Below are positions 8,476 to 16,720 of a stretch of 64,000 nt of DNA, one piece after another; within the stretch, counting starts at the first letter, position 1, and each line of letters begins with the position of its first letter. A model generated the notes under the pieces. That model was not told the DNA's origin and ran no database searches. It worked only from the letters and a program-made list of their open reading frames with translations. This DNA is from Ralstonia mannitolilytica. GTDB lineage: Bacteria > Pseudomonadota > Gammaproteobacteria > Burkholderiales > Burkholderiaceae. Both the position numbers and the translations under genes were made by a program. Location of the stretch: the NCBI RefSeq assembly GCF_905397375.1, contig NZ_CAJPVG010000001.1:806001-870000 (forward strand), written 5' to 3'.

Positions 8476-10122
8476 TCAGATGCTCTGCGGCACGCCGCGC
8501 GGCGCACGTTGGCCGCCGTGCAGCCGGGCCTCTTCGTGCACGCTGTCGACTTCTTCCAGATAGCGCGTGTGCCAGCCGCTGGCCACGCCCCAGTGGTAGA
8601 AGACCAGCGAGATGGCCGCCACGATGCCCATGTCCCAGCCGTACGGGATGTAGCCATGGCCGCCGAACTGCGTGCTGCCGCAGTACGACAGCGCGGCGAT
8701 GGTCGGCAGGTAGGCGATCATCCACCAGGCGCCCTTGAGCTCGGTCTTGAAGTCGGGCCAGCCGGCCTTGGCCTGGTAGTAGAAGTACACGGGCAGGGCC
8801 ACCAGCATCAGCACGATGATCTCGCCTGTCAGCGGCCACTTGGCCCAGTACAGGATCAGCGACGCACACACGAAGGCGAACGGCGCGATGAGCGACAGGC
8901 CCGGCAGGCGCAGCGGACGATGCAGCTGCGGCGAGCTGCGGCGCAGCGACATCACGCTGATCGGCCCCGTCAGGTACGAGATGACCGTCGCCACCGAAAT
9001 GACAGCCGCCAGCGCACCCCAGCCGCGGAAGAAGAACAGGAAGATGAACGACACCGCGAGGTTGAACCACATGGCCGGGCGCGACACGCCAAACACCGGA
9101 TGCACGCGGCCGAAGATGGCAGGCATGGTGTTGTTGCGCTCCATGGCGTAGATCATGCGCGTGGTGGTGGCCATGTACGTGCTGCCCGTGCCCGAGGGGC
9201 TGACGAACGCGTCGATGTACAGCACCAGCGCAAGCCAGTTCAGGTTCAGCGCGATCGCCAGCTGGGCGAACGGCGAGTGGAAGTCGATGCCGTGCCAGCC
9301 GCCGGCCAGCGATTCCGGCGGCACCGCGCCCAGGAAGGCGACCTGCAGCGCCACGTAGATCACCGCCGCCAGCAGGATCGAGCCGATCACCGCGATGGGC
9401 ACGTTGCGGCCCGGGTTGCGCGCCTCGCCCGCGAGGTTGATCGGGCTCTGGAAGCCGTTGAACGCGAACACGATGCCGCTGGTGGCAATGGCCGTCAGCA
9501 CGGCAGACCAGCCGTACGGTGCGAAGCCCTGCGCCGTGCCGCTCGCGGCATCGCCCATGCCGAAGTTGCCCGGATGGAAGCCCGCCGCCACCAGCGCCAC
9601 GGCCGTCGCCGCCGGGATGATGAACTTGAAGATCGTGATGGCGTTGTTGGCCTTGGCAAACACCTTCACGCCCCAGTAGTTCAGAAGGAAGTACACGACG
9701 ACCAGCACTGCCGAGAGTGCCAGTCCGACCGGCGTCAGCTCACCGTTCTGGAACAGGCCTTGCGCCCACGGCCATGGCCACGAGCTCATGTACTGGATGG
9801 AGGCCTCGGCCTCGATGGGGATCACGGTGACGATGGCGATCCAGTTGGCCCAGGCCGCCACGAAGCCGACCAGCGAGCCATGCGAGTAGCGTGCGTAGCG
9901 CACCATGCCACCCGACTCGGGGAACATAGCCCCCAGTTCGGCGTACGTCAGGGCGATGGCGAGGATGACGACGGCGCCGATGACCCACGTGAAGATGGCC
10001 GCGGGGCCGGCCACCTGCGCGGCATGGCCGGCACCGAAGAGCCAGCCCGAACCGATGATCGAGCCCAGACCGGTCAGCATCAGGGCCCAGGCGCCAAGGT
10101 TGCGTTGTACGTTTTTTTCCAA
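8476..10122 (-). CDS. APC-superfamily amino acid permease
   Basis: A 548-residue inner-membrane carrier with about 12-14 hydrophobic helices. The first helix carries the APC glycine motif (LGSIIGSGWLFGAGHAA), followed by TYAELGAMFPESGGMVRY, the second conserved family block. Overall it resembles the aspartate:proton symporter branch (YveA-like), but the amino acid transported is not certain. The start is placed at TTG 10122 because GGAG precedes it by about eight bases and the protein then begins close to the first helix (MEKNVQRNLGAW); the 46 codons upstream do not look like permease sequence. A 360-base leader separates it from the divergent MATE gene, and a good terminator follows. Confidence 0.85.
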   Translation of the reverse strand: MEKNVQRNLGAWALMLTGLGSIIGSGWLFGAGHAAQVAGPAAIFTWVIGAVVILAIALTYAELGAMFPESGGMVRYARYSHGSLVGFVAAWANWIAIVTVIPIEAEASIQYMSSWPWPWAQGLFQNGELTPVGLALSAVLVVVYFLLNYWGVKVFAKANNAITIFKFIIPAATAVALVAAGFHPGNFGMGDAASGTAQGFAPYGWSAVLTAIATSGIVFAFNGFQSPINLAGEARNPGRNVPIAVIGSILLAAVIYVALQVAFLGAVPPESLAGGWHGIDFHSPFAQLAIALNLNWLALVLYIDAFVSPSGTGSTYMATTTRMIYAMERNNTMPAIFGRVHPVFGVSRPAMWFNLAVSFIFLFFFRGWGALAAVISVATVISYLTGPISVMSLRRSSPQLHRPLRLPGLSLIAPFAFVCASLILYWAKWPLTGEIIVLMLVALPVYFYYQAKAGWPDFKTELKGAWWMIAYLPTIAALSYCGSTQFGGHGYIPYGWDMGIVAAISLVFYHWGVASGWHTRYLEEVDSVHEEARLHGGQRAPRGVPQSI

Positions 10123-10484
10123 GAGGAGTCTCCACCCCGGCGAGTCGGAGGCTCGACAGGGCATCGCGGTTTGGTGAGGAGTCCGCTTCGTTCTAACGAG
10201 GCGATGCGGTTTGGGCATCGCCCACCGTCCCGTGTGGTGGGTGTCACCAGCCTGGGACATGCGGGTGCCGGCTGACGCGAAGCATCAACCGCACCAGTCC
10301 GGTCGCGATGAAGGGCGGGGCACGATGCCTGCCCTCCGGGGGGATTCGCGTATAGTCACCGGCGACGTTGTGCGGGGTGCCGCACGTGCCGCTCGATTGC
10401 CGGAGCTCGCAATGGGGCGCAATGATAGCGAAATCAAGGGCGGTTGCACCGCTTTTTCACTGTTTCCGCCAGTTTTTTGCCCGC
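10123..10484. other. Divergent intergenic region with paired hairpins
   Basis: This 362-base stretch carries the promoters of the leftward APC permease and the rightward MATE exporter. Read on the permease strand it contains an 8-bp stem (GGCGATGC at 10200-10207 with its complement at 10215-10222) next to a CCCACC/GGTGGG stem (about 10222-10241). A GCGGTTTGG word occurs twice (near 10166 and 10206). I compared it mentally with guanidine-II, glycine and lysine riboswitches and saw no convincing match, so this is only a possibly structured leader. Confidence 0.35.
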
Positions 10485-11840
10485 ATGGAGTCCTCTTCCG
10501 TCACTTCGGTTGCACCTGCATCACCCGCGCAGTGGCACCGGCGCGTGCTGATGCTGGCCTTTCCCATCGTCCTCGCCAACCTGACCCAGCCCATCCTGTC
10601 GGCCGTGGATACGGCCGTGGCGGGGCACCTGCCGGGGCCCGAATACATCGGCGGCGTGGCGCTGGGTGGCGTGTTCTTCAACTTCGTATTCTGGGGCTTC
10701 GGCTTCCTGCGCATGGGGACGACGGGTCTCGTGTCGCAGGCGCACGGGGCCGGCGATACGCGTGCGCTGCGAGCGAGCGTGGTCCGCGCACTGTTGCTGG
10801 CGTGGGCCATCGGCGCGGCGCTGCTCGTGCTGCAGGTGCCAGCCATCCGCATCACCCTGGCGCTGCTGGGGGCAAGCGAATCCGTCACGCGCATGGCCGA
10901 CGTCTATTGCCACGCGCGGATCTGGTCGGCGCCGTTCGCGCTCGCCAACTACGTGGTTCTCGGCACGCTGCTCGGGCGGCAGCAGGTGCGGCGCGCGCTC
11001 CTGCTGCAGGTGTTCATCAACGCGGTCAACATGGCTGCGGTGCTGGGTCTGGTGCTTGGGGCCGGCATGGGCGTCGGCGGCATTGGCGCGGCGACGGCGC
11101 TGGCCGACATGGCCGGCTTTGCGCTCGGCATGCTGTTGCTGTGGCTGCAGCGGCCGACGGGCTTGCCGCCGCTCACGCGCGCCGAATTGATGGCGCCCGA
11201 CGCGTGGCGCCGCCTGATGGGCCTGAACACCGACATCTTCCTGCGCACGCTCTGCCTGCTGGCTGCCTTCGGCTGGTTTGCCCACGCGGGCGCCCGGCAG
11301 GGCGACGTGGTGCTGGCCGCCAACGCGCTGCTGCTCAACTTCCTGACCTTCATGGCCTATGGCCTGGACGGCTTCGCGCATGCGGCGGAAGCCCTGGTGG
11401 GCGCCGCGCTGGGCGCGCGGGATCGGGCTGCGCTGCGCATGGCGATCCGCGTGTCGACGTTCTGGTCCGTGCTCGGGGCGGGCCTCTTCGCGGCCGTGTA
11501 TGCGCTTGCCGGCGCCGCCATCATCGGCGTGCTGACCGACCAGCCGCCCGTGCGCGAAGCCGCGCGCCATTACCTCGTGTGGGCGGCGCTGCTGCCGGTT
11601 GCGTCGGTGTGGGGCTTCCAGTTTGACGGCGTATTCATCGGTGCGACGCGCACGCGCGAACTGCTCGTGACGATGGCCGTGGCGGCGGTGGCGTTCTGGG
11701 GGTTGTCGGTCACGCTGCAGCCGTTGTGGGGCAACCACGGGCTGTGGGTCGCCATGCTGGCCTTCATGGCGTTGCGCGGGCTGATGCTCGGGATGCTGCT
11801 GCCGCGGGTGTGGCGGGTGCCGCCGCTGCAGGCGGCGTAG
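10485..11840 (+). CDS. MATE-family efflux transporter (DinF-like)
   Basis: A 451-residue protein with 12 predicted membrane helices in two homologous halves. It begins with the MATE signature region (LAFPIVLANLTQPILSAVDTAVAGHL), and the DTAVAGHLPGPEYIGGVALGG block is characteristic of DinF-like cation-coupled multidrug exporters. Such proteins expel cationic drugs, dyes or oxidants in exchange for Na+ or H+. The ATG at 10485 was chosen because the protein then starts a short distance before helix 1; the frame stays open upstream to 10368 without a better start, and no strong ribosome binding site is visible. It is convergent with the XRE-cupin gene at 11858. Confidence 0.88.
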   Translation: MESSSVTSVAPASPAQWHRRVLMLAFPIVLANLTQPILSAVDTAVAGHLPGPEYIGGVALGGVFFNFVFWGFGFLRMGTTGLVSQAHGAGDTRALRASVVRALLLAWAIGAALLVLQVPAIRITLALLGASESVTRMADVYCHARIWSAPFALANYVVLGTLLGRQQVRRALLLQVFINAVNMAAVLGLVLGAGMGVGGIGAATALADMAGFALGMLLLWLQRPTGLPPLTRAELMAPDAWRRLMGLNTDIFLRTLCLLAAFGWFAHAGARQGDVVLAANALLLNFLTFMAYGLDGFAHAAEALVGAALGARDRAALRMAIRVSTFWSVLGAGLFAAVYALAGAAIIGVLTDQPPVREAARHYLVWAALLPVASVWGFQFDGVFIGATRTRELLVTMAVAAVAFWGLSVTLQPLWGNHGLWVAMLAFMALRGLMLGMLLPRVWRVPPLQAA

Positions 11841-11857
11841 CCGGCTCATCTGCGGCG

Positions 11858-12454
11858 CTACTGCGCATACTCCACCACCAGCAGCGCCGTCGCCACCGTC
11901 TTGCCGGCGTTGGAAATCGCGTGCTGCACATCCACCGGATAACGCGCCGATTCCCCATGCCGCACCTTCTTCTCGCTCGGGCCTGACTGCACCGTCAACG
12001 TGCCGCTCAGCACGGACAGATGCTCCTTCGCGCCCGCCTCATGCGGTTCGGAGGCCAGCACGCCACCCGGCTGGATCGCGAGTTCATACCATTCAAAGCG
12101 CGCGGCCAGTTCCACCGGGCCAAGAATCTTCAATTCGCACTTGCCATCCGGGCTTTTGATGACTGGGATGGAGTGAGCAGGGATGACCGTCACCGCAGGC
12201 GCCGCATCCGCCGCGCCGTCTGGCGAGAGGAAATCCGCCAGCCCCACGCCCAGCGCCGTGGCCAGGCGCCACAGCACGGCAACCGTGGGGTTGGCGAGGT
12301 TGCGCTCCACTTGCGAGAGCATGGATTTGGAAACGCCGGCGCGGCGCGACAGCTCGTCGAGCGACATCTTGCGCGCCTGGCGCAGCGCTTGCAGCTTGGC
12401 GCCCACGGCGGGGGGGCCGTCGGCGAGTACATCGGTGGCAGGGGCTTGTGCCAT
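11858..12454 (-). CDS. XRE-family regulator with C-terminal cupin domain
   Basis: A 198-residue regulator. Residues about 17-75 form a Cro/CI-type helix-turn-helix (LRQARKMSLDELSRRAGVSKSMLSQVE), and the C-terminal half is a single small cupin barrel (HEAGAKEHLSVLSGTLTV, HGESARYPVDVQHAISN). This architecture (SutR/PuuR style) usually represses neighbouring catabolic genes and senses a small ligand in the cupin. It is divergent from kbl-tdh, and the palindromic operator pair at 12485-12516 lies between the two start codons, so it probably controls threonine breakdown and its own expression. The effector is unknown, though threonine or an intermediate is a reasonable guess. Confidence 0.88.
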   Translation of the reverse strand: MAQAPATDVLADGPPAVGAKLQALRQARKMSLDELSRRAGVSKSMLSQVERNLANPTVAVLWRLATALGVGLADFLSPDGAADAAPAVTVIPAHSIPVIKSPDGKCELKILGPVELAARFEWYELAIQPGGVLASEPHEAGAKEHLSVLSGTLTVQSGPSEKKVRHGESARYPVDVQHAISNAGKTVATALLVVEYAQ

Positions 12455-12484
12455 CGGTGGGTATCTTGTAAATTGAACAAATTA

Positions 12485-12516
12485 TTCGATATATCGAACT
12501 TGTTCGATTTATCGAT
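12485..12516. promoter_or_regulatory. Tandem palindromic operator between XRE regulator and kbl
   Basis: TTCGATATATCGAA (12485-12498) is a perfect 14-base palindrome. TTCGATTTATCGAT (12503-12516) is a second copy with two mismatches, centred 18 bases further on, so both lie on nearly the same DNA face. The stretch is strikingly AT-rich beside its neighbours. It is the obvious candidate binding site for the divergent XRE-cupin regulator. About 25 bases separate it from the kbl start. Confidence 0.7.
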
Positions 12517-12541
12517 CAGCGCAGTCTACAGGAGGAGCCCC

Positions 12542-13759
12542 ATGGGGACAACGACAGCCAACGCTTGTGCCGACGCCTTCTACACGCACATCCGCCGCGA
12601 GCTCGAAGCGATCGACGAAGCGGGTCTCTACAAGACCGAGCGCATCATCACGTCGCCGCAGGGCAGCGTGATCCGCACGGACGACGGCAAGGAGGTCATC
12701 AACCTCTGCGCCAACAACTACCTGGGCCTGTCGTCGCACCCCGAGGTGCTGAAGGCCGCGCATGAGGCGCTGCAGACGCACGGCTTTGGCCTGAGCTCGG
12801 TGCGCTTCATCTGCGGCACGCAGGATCTGCACAAGACGCTGGAAGCCCGGCTGGCGAAGTTTCTCGGCACCGAAGACACCATCCTCTACGGCTCGGCGTT
12901 CGACGCCAACGGCGGGCTGTTCGAGACGCTGCTCGGCGCGGAGGACGCCGTCATCAGCGATGAACTGAACCATGCGTCCATCATCGACGGCATCCGCCTG
13001 TGCAAGGCGCAGCGCTATCGGTACAAGCACAACGATCTGGAGGACCTGCGCGCCCAGTTGCAGGCCGCCGACGCAGCGGGCGCGCGCTTCAAGCTCGTCT
13101 TTACCGACGGCGTGTTCTCGATGGACGGCACGATTGCGCGGCTGGATGAAATCCGCACCATCTGCGATGAATTCGGCGCGCTGCTGGGCATCGATGAATG
13201 CCATGCCACGGGCTTTCTCGGCAAGCGCGGGCGCGGCTCGCACGAGCACCGCGGCGTGTTCGGCAAGATCGACATCATCACCGGCACGCTGGGCAAGGGC
13301 CTGGGCGGGGCGTCGGGCGGTTTCACCAGCGCGCGCAAGGAAGTCGTGGCGCTGCTGCGCCAGCGTTCGCGTCCGTATCTGTTTTCGAATACCGTGGCGC
13401 CGTCCATTGTCGGGGCAACGATCAAGGTGCTCGACCTGCTGGAGGCCGATACCGCCCTGCGCGACAAGCTCGAAGCCAGCGCGCTGTATTTCCGCCGCAA
13501 GATCGTCGAACTCGGTTTCGACATCAAGCCGGGCGACCACCCCATCGTGCCGATCATGGTGTACGACGCACAAAAGGCGCAGGCCCTGTCGAAGCGCCTG
13601 CTGGAACTCGGTGTGTACGTGATCGGTTTCTTCTATCCCGTGGTGCCCAAAGGGCAGGCGCGCATCCGTGTGCAGATCAGCGCGGTGCACGAGCGCGAGC
13701 AGCTCGATGCGGCGCTCAAGGCCTTCGAGACAGCCGGCAAGGAACTGGGGATCATCTGA
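12542..13759 (+). CDS. kbl: 2-amino-3-ketobutyrate CoA ligase (glycine C-acetyltransferase)
   Basis: A 405-residue PLP enzyme of the alpha-oxoamine synthase family that splits 2-amino-3-ketobutyrate with CoA into glycine and acetyl-CoA in the cytoplasm. Seen in the sequence: the N-terminal NLCANNYLGL block, DECHATG around 218-224 (PLP-ring contacts), and TLGKGLGGASGG with Lys252 as the Schiff-base lysine. Length fits the family (about 398). ATG 12542 follows a strong AGGAGG at correct spacing. The stop overlaps the tdh start by one base (TGATG), so the two steps of threonine catabolism are translated together. The XRE-cupin regulator is divergent. Confidence 0.97.
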   Translation: MGTTTANACADAFYTHIRRELEAIDEAGLYKTERIITSPQGSVIRTDDGKEVINLCANNYLGLSSHPEVLKAAHEALQTHGFGLSSVRFICGTQDLHKTLEARLAKFLGTEDTILYGSAFDANGGLFETLLGAEDAVISDELNHASIIDGIRLCKAQRYRYKHNDLEDLRAQLQAADAAGARFKLVFTDGVFSMDGTIARLDEIRTICDEFGALLGIDECHATGFLGKRGRGSHEHRGVFGKIDIITGTLGKGLGGASGGFTSARKEVVALLRQRSRPYLFSNTVAPSIVGATIKVLDLLEADTALRDKLEASALYFRRKIVELGFDIKPGDHPIVPIMVYDAQKAQALSKRLLELGVYVIGFFYPVVPKGQARIRVQISAVHEREQLDAALKAFETAGKELGII

Positions 13760-14748
13760 TGAGCAGCGGGACTGGAACGAGCGGCACCGCGGGCGCGGCG
13801 CCACGCATCCTCATCATCGGCGCGAACGGGCAGCTGGGCACCGAACTGGCGGCCGCGCTGGCCGAGCGCTACGGCAACAACAACGTCGTGACGAGCGACA
13901 TGGTGCCGCGCGGCCGGCACGCGCAGATCCGCCACGAGACGCTCGACGTGACCGATCGCGGCCAGCTGCGCGAGATCATCGAGCGCCACGGCATCACGCA
14001 GATCTATCACCTCGCGGCGGCGCTGTCGGCGGCCGGCGAGCAGTCGCCCACCTGGGCCTGGCAGCTCAACATGAACGGGTTGCTGAACGTGCTCGAGGCC
14101 GCGCGCAACCATCAACTCGAGCGGATCTTCTGGCCCAGCTCGATTGCGGCGTTCGGCCCGACCACCCCGCCGGACAGCACCCCGCAGAGCACGATCATGG
14201 AGCCCAGGACGGTCTACGGCATCTCCAAGCTGGCGGGGGAGGGCTGGTGCCGCTGGTATTTCGAGCACCATGGCGTCGACGTGCGCAGCCTGCGCTATCC
14301 GGGGTTGATTTCGTACAAGACCGCACCCGGCGGCGGCACGACCGACTACGCCATCGACATCTTCCATTCCGCCGTGAAGGGCGAGCGCTACACGTGCTTT
14401 CTCGACCGCGACGAGGCGCTGCCCATGATGTACATGCCCGACGCGATCCGGGCCACCATCGAGCTGATGGAAGCGCCGGCCGAGCGCATCACCGAGCGCG
14501 GCAGCTACAACCTCGCGGGGGTGAGCTTTACGCCGGCGCAGCTGGCGGCGGAAATCCGCAAGCACCGTCCGGCATTCGAAGTGGACTACGCGCCGGACTT
14601 CCGCCAGGCGATTGCGGCAAGCTGGCCGAACTCGATCGACGACAGCGTGGCCCGCCGCGACTGGGGCTGGAAGCCGGAATACGGCCTGGCTGAAATCACC
14701 ACCGACATGCTGCAGAACCTGGCCCCCCTGGCCACGCAATCGGCCTAG
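13759..14748 (+). CDS. L-threonine 3-dehydrogenase, short-chain (SDR) type
   Basis: A 329-residue NAD-dependent extended-SDR protein. GANGQLGTEL (about 21-30) is the dinucleotide-binding glycine motif, WPSSIAAFG carries the catalytic Ser, and Tyr153/Lys157 in VYGISK complete the triad. It resembles UDP-glucose epimerases, but co-translation with kbl identifies it as the SDR-type threonine dehydrogenase known from Cupriavidus necator and Flavobacterium, not the zinc MDR-type Tdh of E. coli. It oxidises L-threonine to 2-amino-3-ketobutyrate, which Kbl then cleaves. The start at 13759 overlaps the kbl stop. The first 14 residues are low in complexity and may be a flexible tail. Confidence 0.9.
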   Translation: MSSGTGTSGTAGAAPRILIIGANGQLGTELAAALAERYGNNNVVTSDMVPRGRHAQIRHETLDVTDRGQLREIIERHGITQIYHLAAALSAAGEQSPTWAWQLNMNGLLNVLEAARNHQLERIFWPSSIAAFGPTTPPDSTPQSTIMEPRTVYGISKLAGEGWCRWYFEHHGVDVRSLRYPGLISYKTAPGGGTTDYAIDIFHSAVKGERYTCFLDRDEALPMMYMPDAIRATIELMEAPAERITERGSYNLAGVSFTPAQLAAEIRKHRPAFEVDYAPDFRQAIAASWPNSIDDSVARRDWGWKPEYGLAEITTDMLQNLAPLATQSA

Positions 14749-14830
14749 GCGATTTCTGTCGGGGGAAATGAACGGCTCGGATGCGGCTGTTCTCGGTTTC
14801 GCTTCGGCCGGTTGTGTTCAACAATGCAGC

Positions 14831-15124
14831 ATGGCCATCACTTCTTCCTCCCGCCGCATGTCCTGCCCGACGCCCGACGAACGTGCCAAGAACTCCGAGC
14901 CGGCGCCGCGCCATCGCGACGATCCACCGCCCGCGCAGCGGACATGGTGGGTGCCGGTGGTGCGCACCTCGGTCGCGGCGTGTGTGGTGGCGGCCATTCC
15001 GCATACGTCGATCCCGCTGCCGTTCCCGGATGGCACGTGGATGCTGCACACCGCCGCGGCGCTGATCTTCATGGTGGGAGCCATCGACAGCCTGTTTCTA
15101 TTCGTCATGCGCCGCAAGCCGTAA
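14831..15124 (+). CDS. Small hypothetical membrane protein
   Basis: A 97-residue protein of unknown function with a basic, polar N-terminal third and two hydrophobic segments: VVRTSVAACVVAAIPHTSIPL, and MLHTAAALIFMVGAIDSLFLFVM near the C-terminus, which ends in charged RRKP. ATG 14831 is the best of several possible starts (14768 and 14858 are alternatives); no strong ribosome binding site distinguishes them. It follows tdh by about 80 bases and may or may not be in that transcript. A small hairpin (15140-15156) lies after the stop. Confidence 0.55.
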   Translation: MAITSSSRRMSCPTPDERAKNSEPAPRHRDDPPPAQRTWWVPVVRTSVAACVVAAIPHTSIPLPFPDGTWMLHTAAALIFMVGAIDSLFLFVMRRKP

Positions 15125-15709
15125 CAGCGGCGTCATCCGGCTGTCAACCGGACAGCGCAGGTCCATGCAATGTGGCGTCTGACGGGCGCCTCGGTAAGTT
15201 TTAAAACAGGTTGTAAAAACGTTCAGACGACGTCCGCCGGTAGGAGCACGCCGACGTCGCACACCGGGCAGACGTAACAGATTCGTTACAGAAACCGGGC
15301 GTATTTTCTGCATTGCAGCAATCACTGCATCAGCCCGGCAATCCTTTGCCACTGCGGGTCTCGGCCGCTTTCCCGCCCCCGGCTTTTGTGCCGGAAATGT
15401 AAGCAGATGTTGCGCTGCACGCGCCTGGCCCAATGCTTGCTCCATGACGTGCGGTCACTCTGCAAGTGCAGGGCGTATGCATCACACGCGGCACGTGCAG
15501 AACACGCTCTTCCTATAAGCGAATCCGGAATCGGATGTGTCCCCACGGCATTCGCACTTCGCTTTTCCACCGGCGGCTTTGGCCCGGCGCGTGGCAGGGC
15601 GCTTTCTCGGACGGTCCCGGGGTTTCGACGGTCATCTGCGCGCGCGCTTGCCGCGGCGGGCGCTTGCGCATGTGTGACCGGAATCGCTTCACAAGAAAAC
15701 GAGGAAACC
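15125..15709. other. 585-bp intergenic region upstream of the LuxR-type regulator
   Basis: No convincing gene is present. After the preceding stop there is a GCTGTC/GACAGC hairpin (15140-15156) without a T run. Near 15195-15225 the sequence becomes AT-rich (several AAAA/TTTT runs). GTAAC-6-GTTAC at 15274-15289 is a possible operator. The regulator at 15710 has a ribosome binding site (GAGGAAA) just upstream, so its promoter should lie in this stretch. An open frame from 15386 continues into the regulator but lacks a usable start context and family similarity. Confidence 0.45.
15274..15289. promoter_or_regulatory. Inverted repeat, possible operator upstream of the LuxR-type regulator
   Basis: GTAAC (15274-15278) and GTTAC (15285-15289) are separated by six bases in an otherwise unremarkable spacer. 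The dyad could be a dimeric regulator site, but it is short and there is no second copy. Confidence 0.25.
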
Positions 15710-16648
15710 ATGAAAGCAGTCCTGCTGGAGAATCATCCGTTGTTGCGAGCCGGACTTGCGCAGCTGCTCGCGCATCCCGCCCTGGGCCTGGAAGTCGTTG
15801 CTCCCGCACTGCCCGCACGCGCGCTTGGCGAGCTGCAGCCCGTCGATGTGCAGGCCGATCTGCTCGTGATCGGCCTGGAGGAGGCCGAAGCGCCGATCGA
15901 TGCGACGCTGCTGCGCGAAACCATCGCCCGCAGCGAGGCGCGCCACGTGGTGCTGCTTGCAGCAAGTCTGTCGCCCGAAGAGGCGCACGTTGCTATGACA
16001 TGCGGGGCAGACGCGTACGCCTCCAAGACGCAATCGCCGGAAGTCCTCCTGGCAACCCTGCAACTCGTGCTGGCCGGCGGCCAGTCGTACCCGCCGCTGA
16101 TGCCGCGCGCACCGCACGCTGCGGCGCCGCTGGCGCTCGATGCGGCGCAAGCAGCGGAGCGGCTCAATGTGTCGCTGCGGCAGTACGAAGTGCTGGTGCT
16201 GCTCTCGCGCGGACATTCGGTCAAGGGTGTCGGGCGCCTGCTCGGCATTTCCGAAGCCACCGTCAAGACGCACGCCTGCACGCTGTACCGCCGCCTGAAT
16301 GTGCGCAACAAGAGCGAAGCCGTGTACGCAGCCATGCGCCTCGGGATTCCGCTGGAACTGCAGGGCGGCACCTCGCATGAAGCCGCCGCAGGCACGGCGA
16401 CGCCGCACGTGGCGAGCCGTGTGCCAGAAGACTCTGCCCCGTTTGTCCAGACGGGCGCACCTGCCATTCCCCTTGGCACGCCGGCACGGGATGCCGTGAT
16501 GGTGTCTTCGTCTGCGCCCGCCGGGGCGCCAGACCTTGGCGCCGAATCGCGCTGGGCTGCCATGACGCGTGCCTTTGGCGGCGTGGCACCCGCCAAGCCG
16601 ATGCGCGCGCCCCTGCGTGCCGCCAACGGTACGGCCCGCCTGGGCTGA
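15710..16648 (+). CDS. LuxR/NarL-type regulator with degenerate receiver domain
   Basis: A 312-residue protein: an N-terminal CheY-like domain (1-125), a LuxR-type HTH (about 150-212; VLLSRGHSVKGVGRLLGISEATVKTH) and a 100-residue Ala/Pro-rich C-terminal tail. The receiver looks unable to accept phosphate in the usual way: Gly55 occupies the position of the phospho-acceptor Asp (DLLVIGL against the usual DLVLLDL), and the acidic pair near residue 7 is Glu-Asn. The switch Lys (Lys106 in YASK) is kept. GAGGAAA precedes ATG 15710. It lies 72 bases upstream of pgaA on the same strand, so it may regulate or be co-transcribed with PNAG synthesis. Confidence 0.85.
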   Translation: MKAVLLENHPLLRAGLAQLLAHPALGLEVVAPALPARALGELQPVDVQADLLVIGLEEAEAPIDATLLRETIARSEARHVVLLAASLSPEEAHVAMTCGADAYASKTQSPEVLLATLQLVLAGGQSYPPLMPRAPHAAAPLALDAAQAAERLNVSLRQYEVLVLLSRGHSVKGVGRLLGISEATVKTHACTLYRRLNVRNKSEAVYAAMRLGIPLELQGGTSHEAAAGTATPHVASRVPEDSAPFVQTGAPAIPLGTPARDAVMVSSSAPAGAPDLGAESRWAAMTRAFGGVAPAKPMRAPLRAANGTARLG

Positions 16649-16720
16649 CCGGCCGCAGCCGCTTTCCATGCAATGCGGAGAGCGTGCCCATGCACGCGCC
16701 GCTTACTGGACACCAGAACA

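Noticed and set aside
8464..10275. A 600-codon plus-strand frame opposite the APC permease
   Set aside because: Antisense shadow of a membrane protein gene; rich in Arg, Asp and His, with no motif.
10123..10370. Guanidine-II, glycine or lysine riboswitch before the permease
   Set aside because: Hairpins are present, but the ACGR loops or conserved cores of these classes are not.
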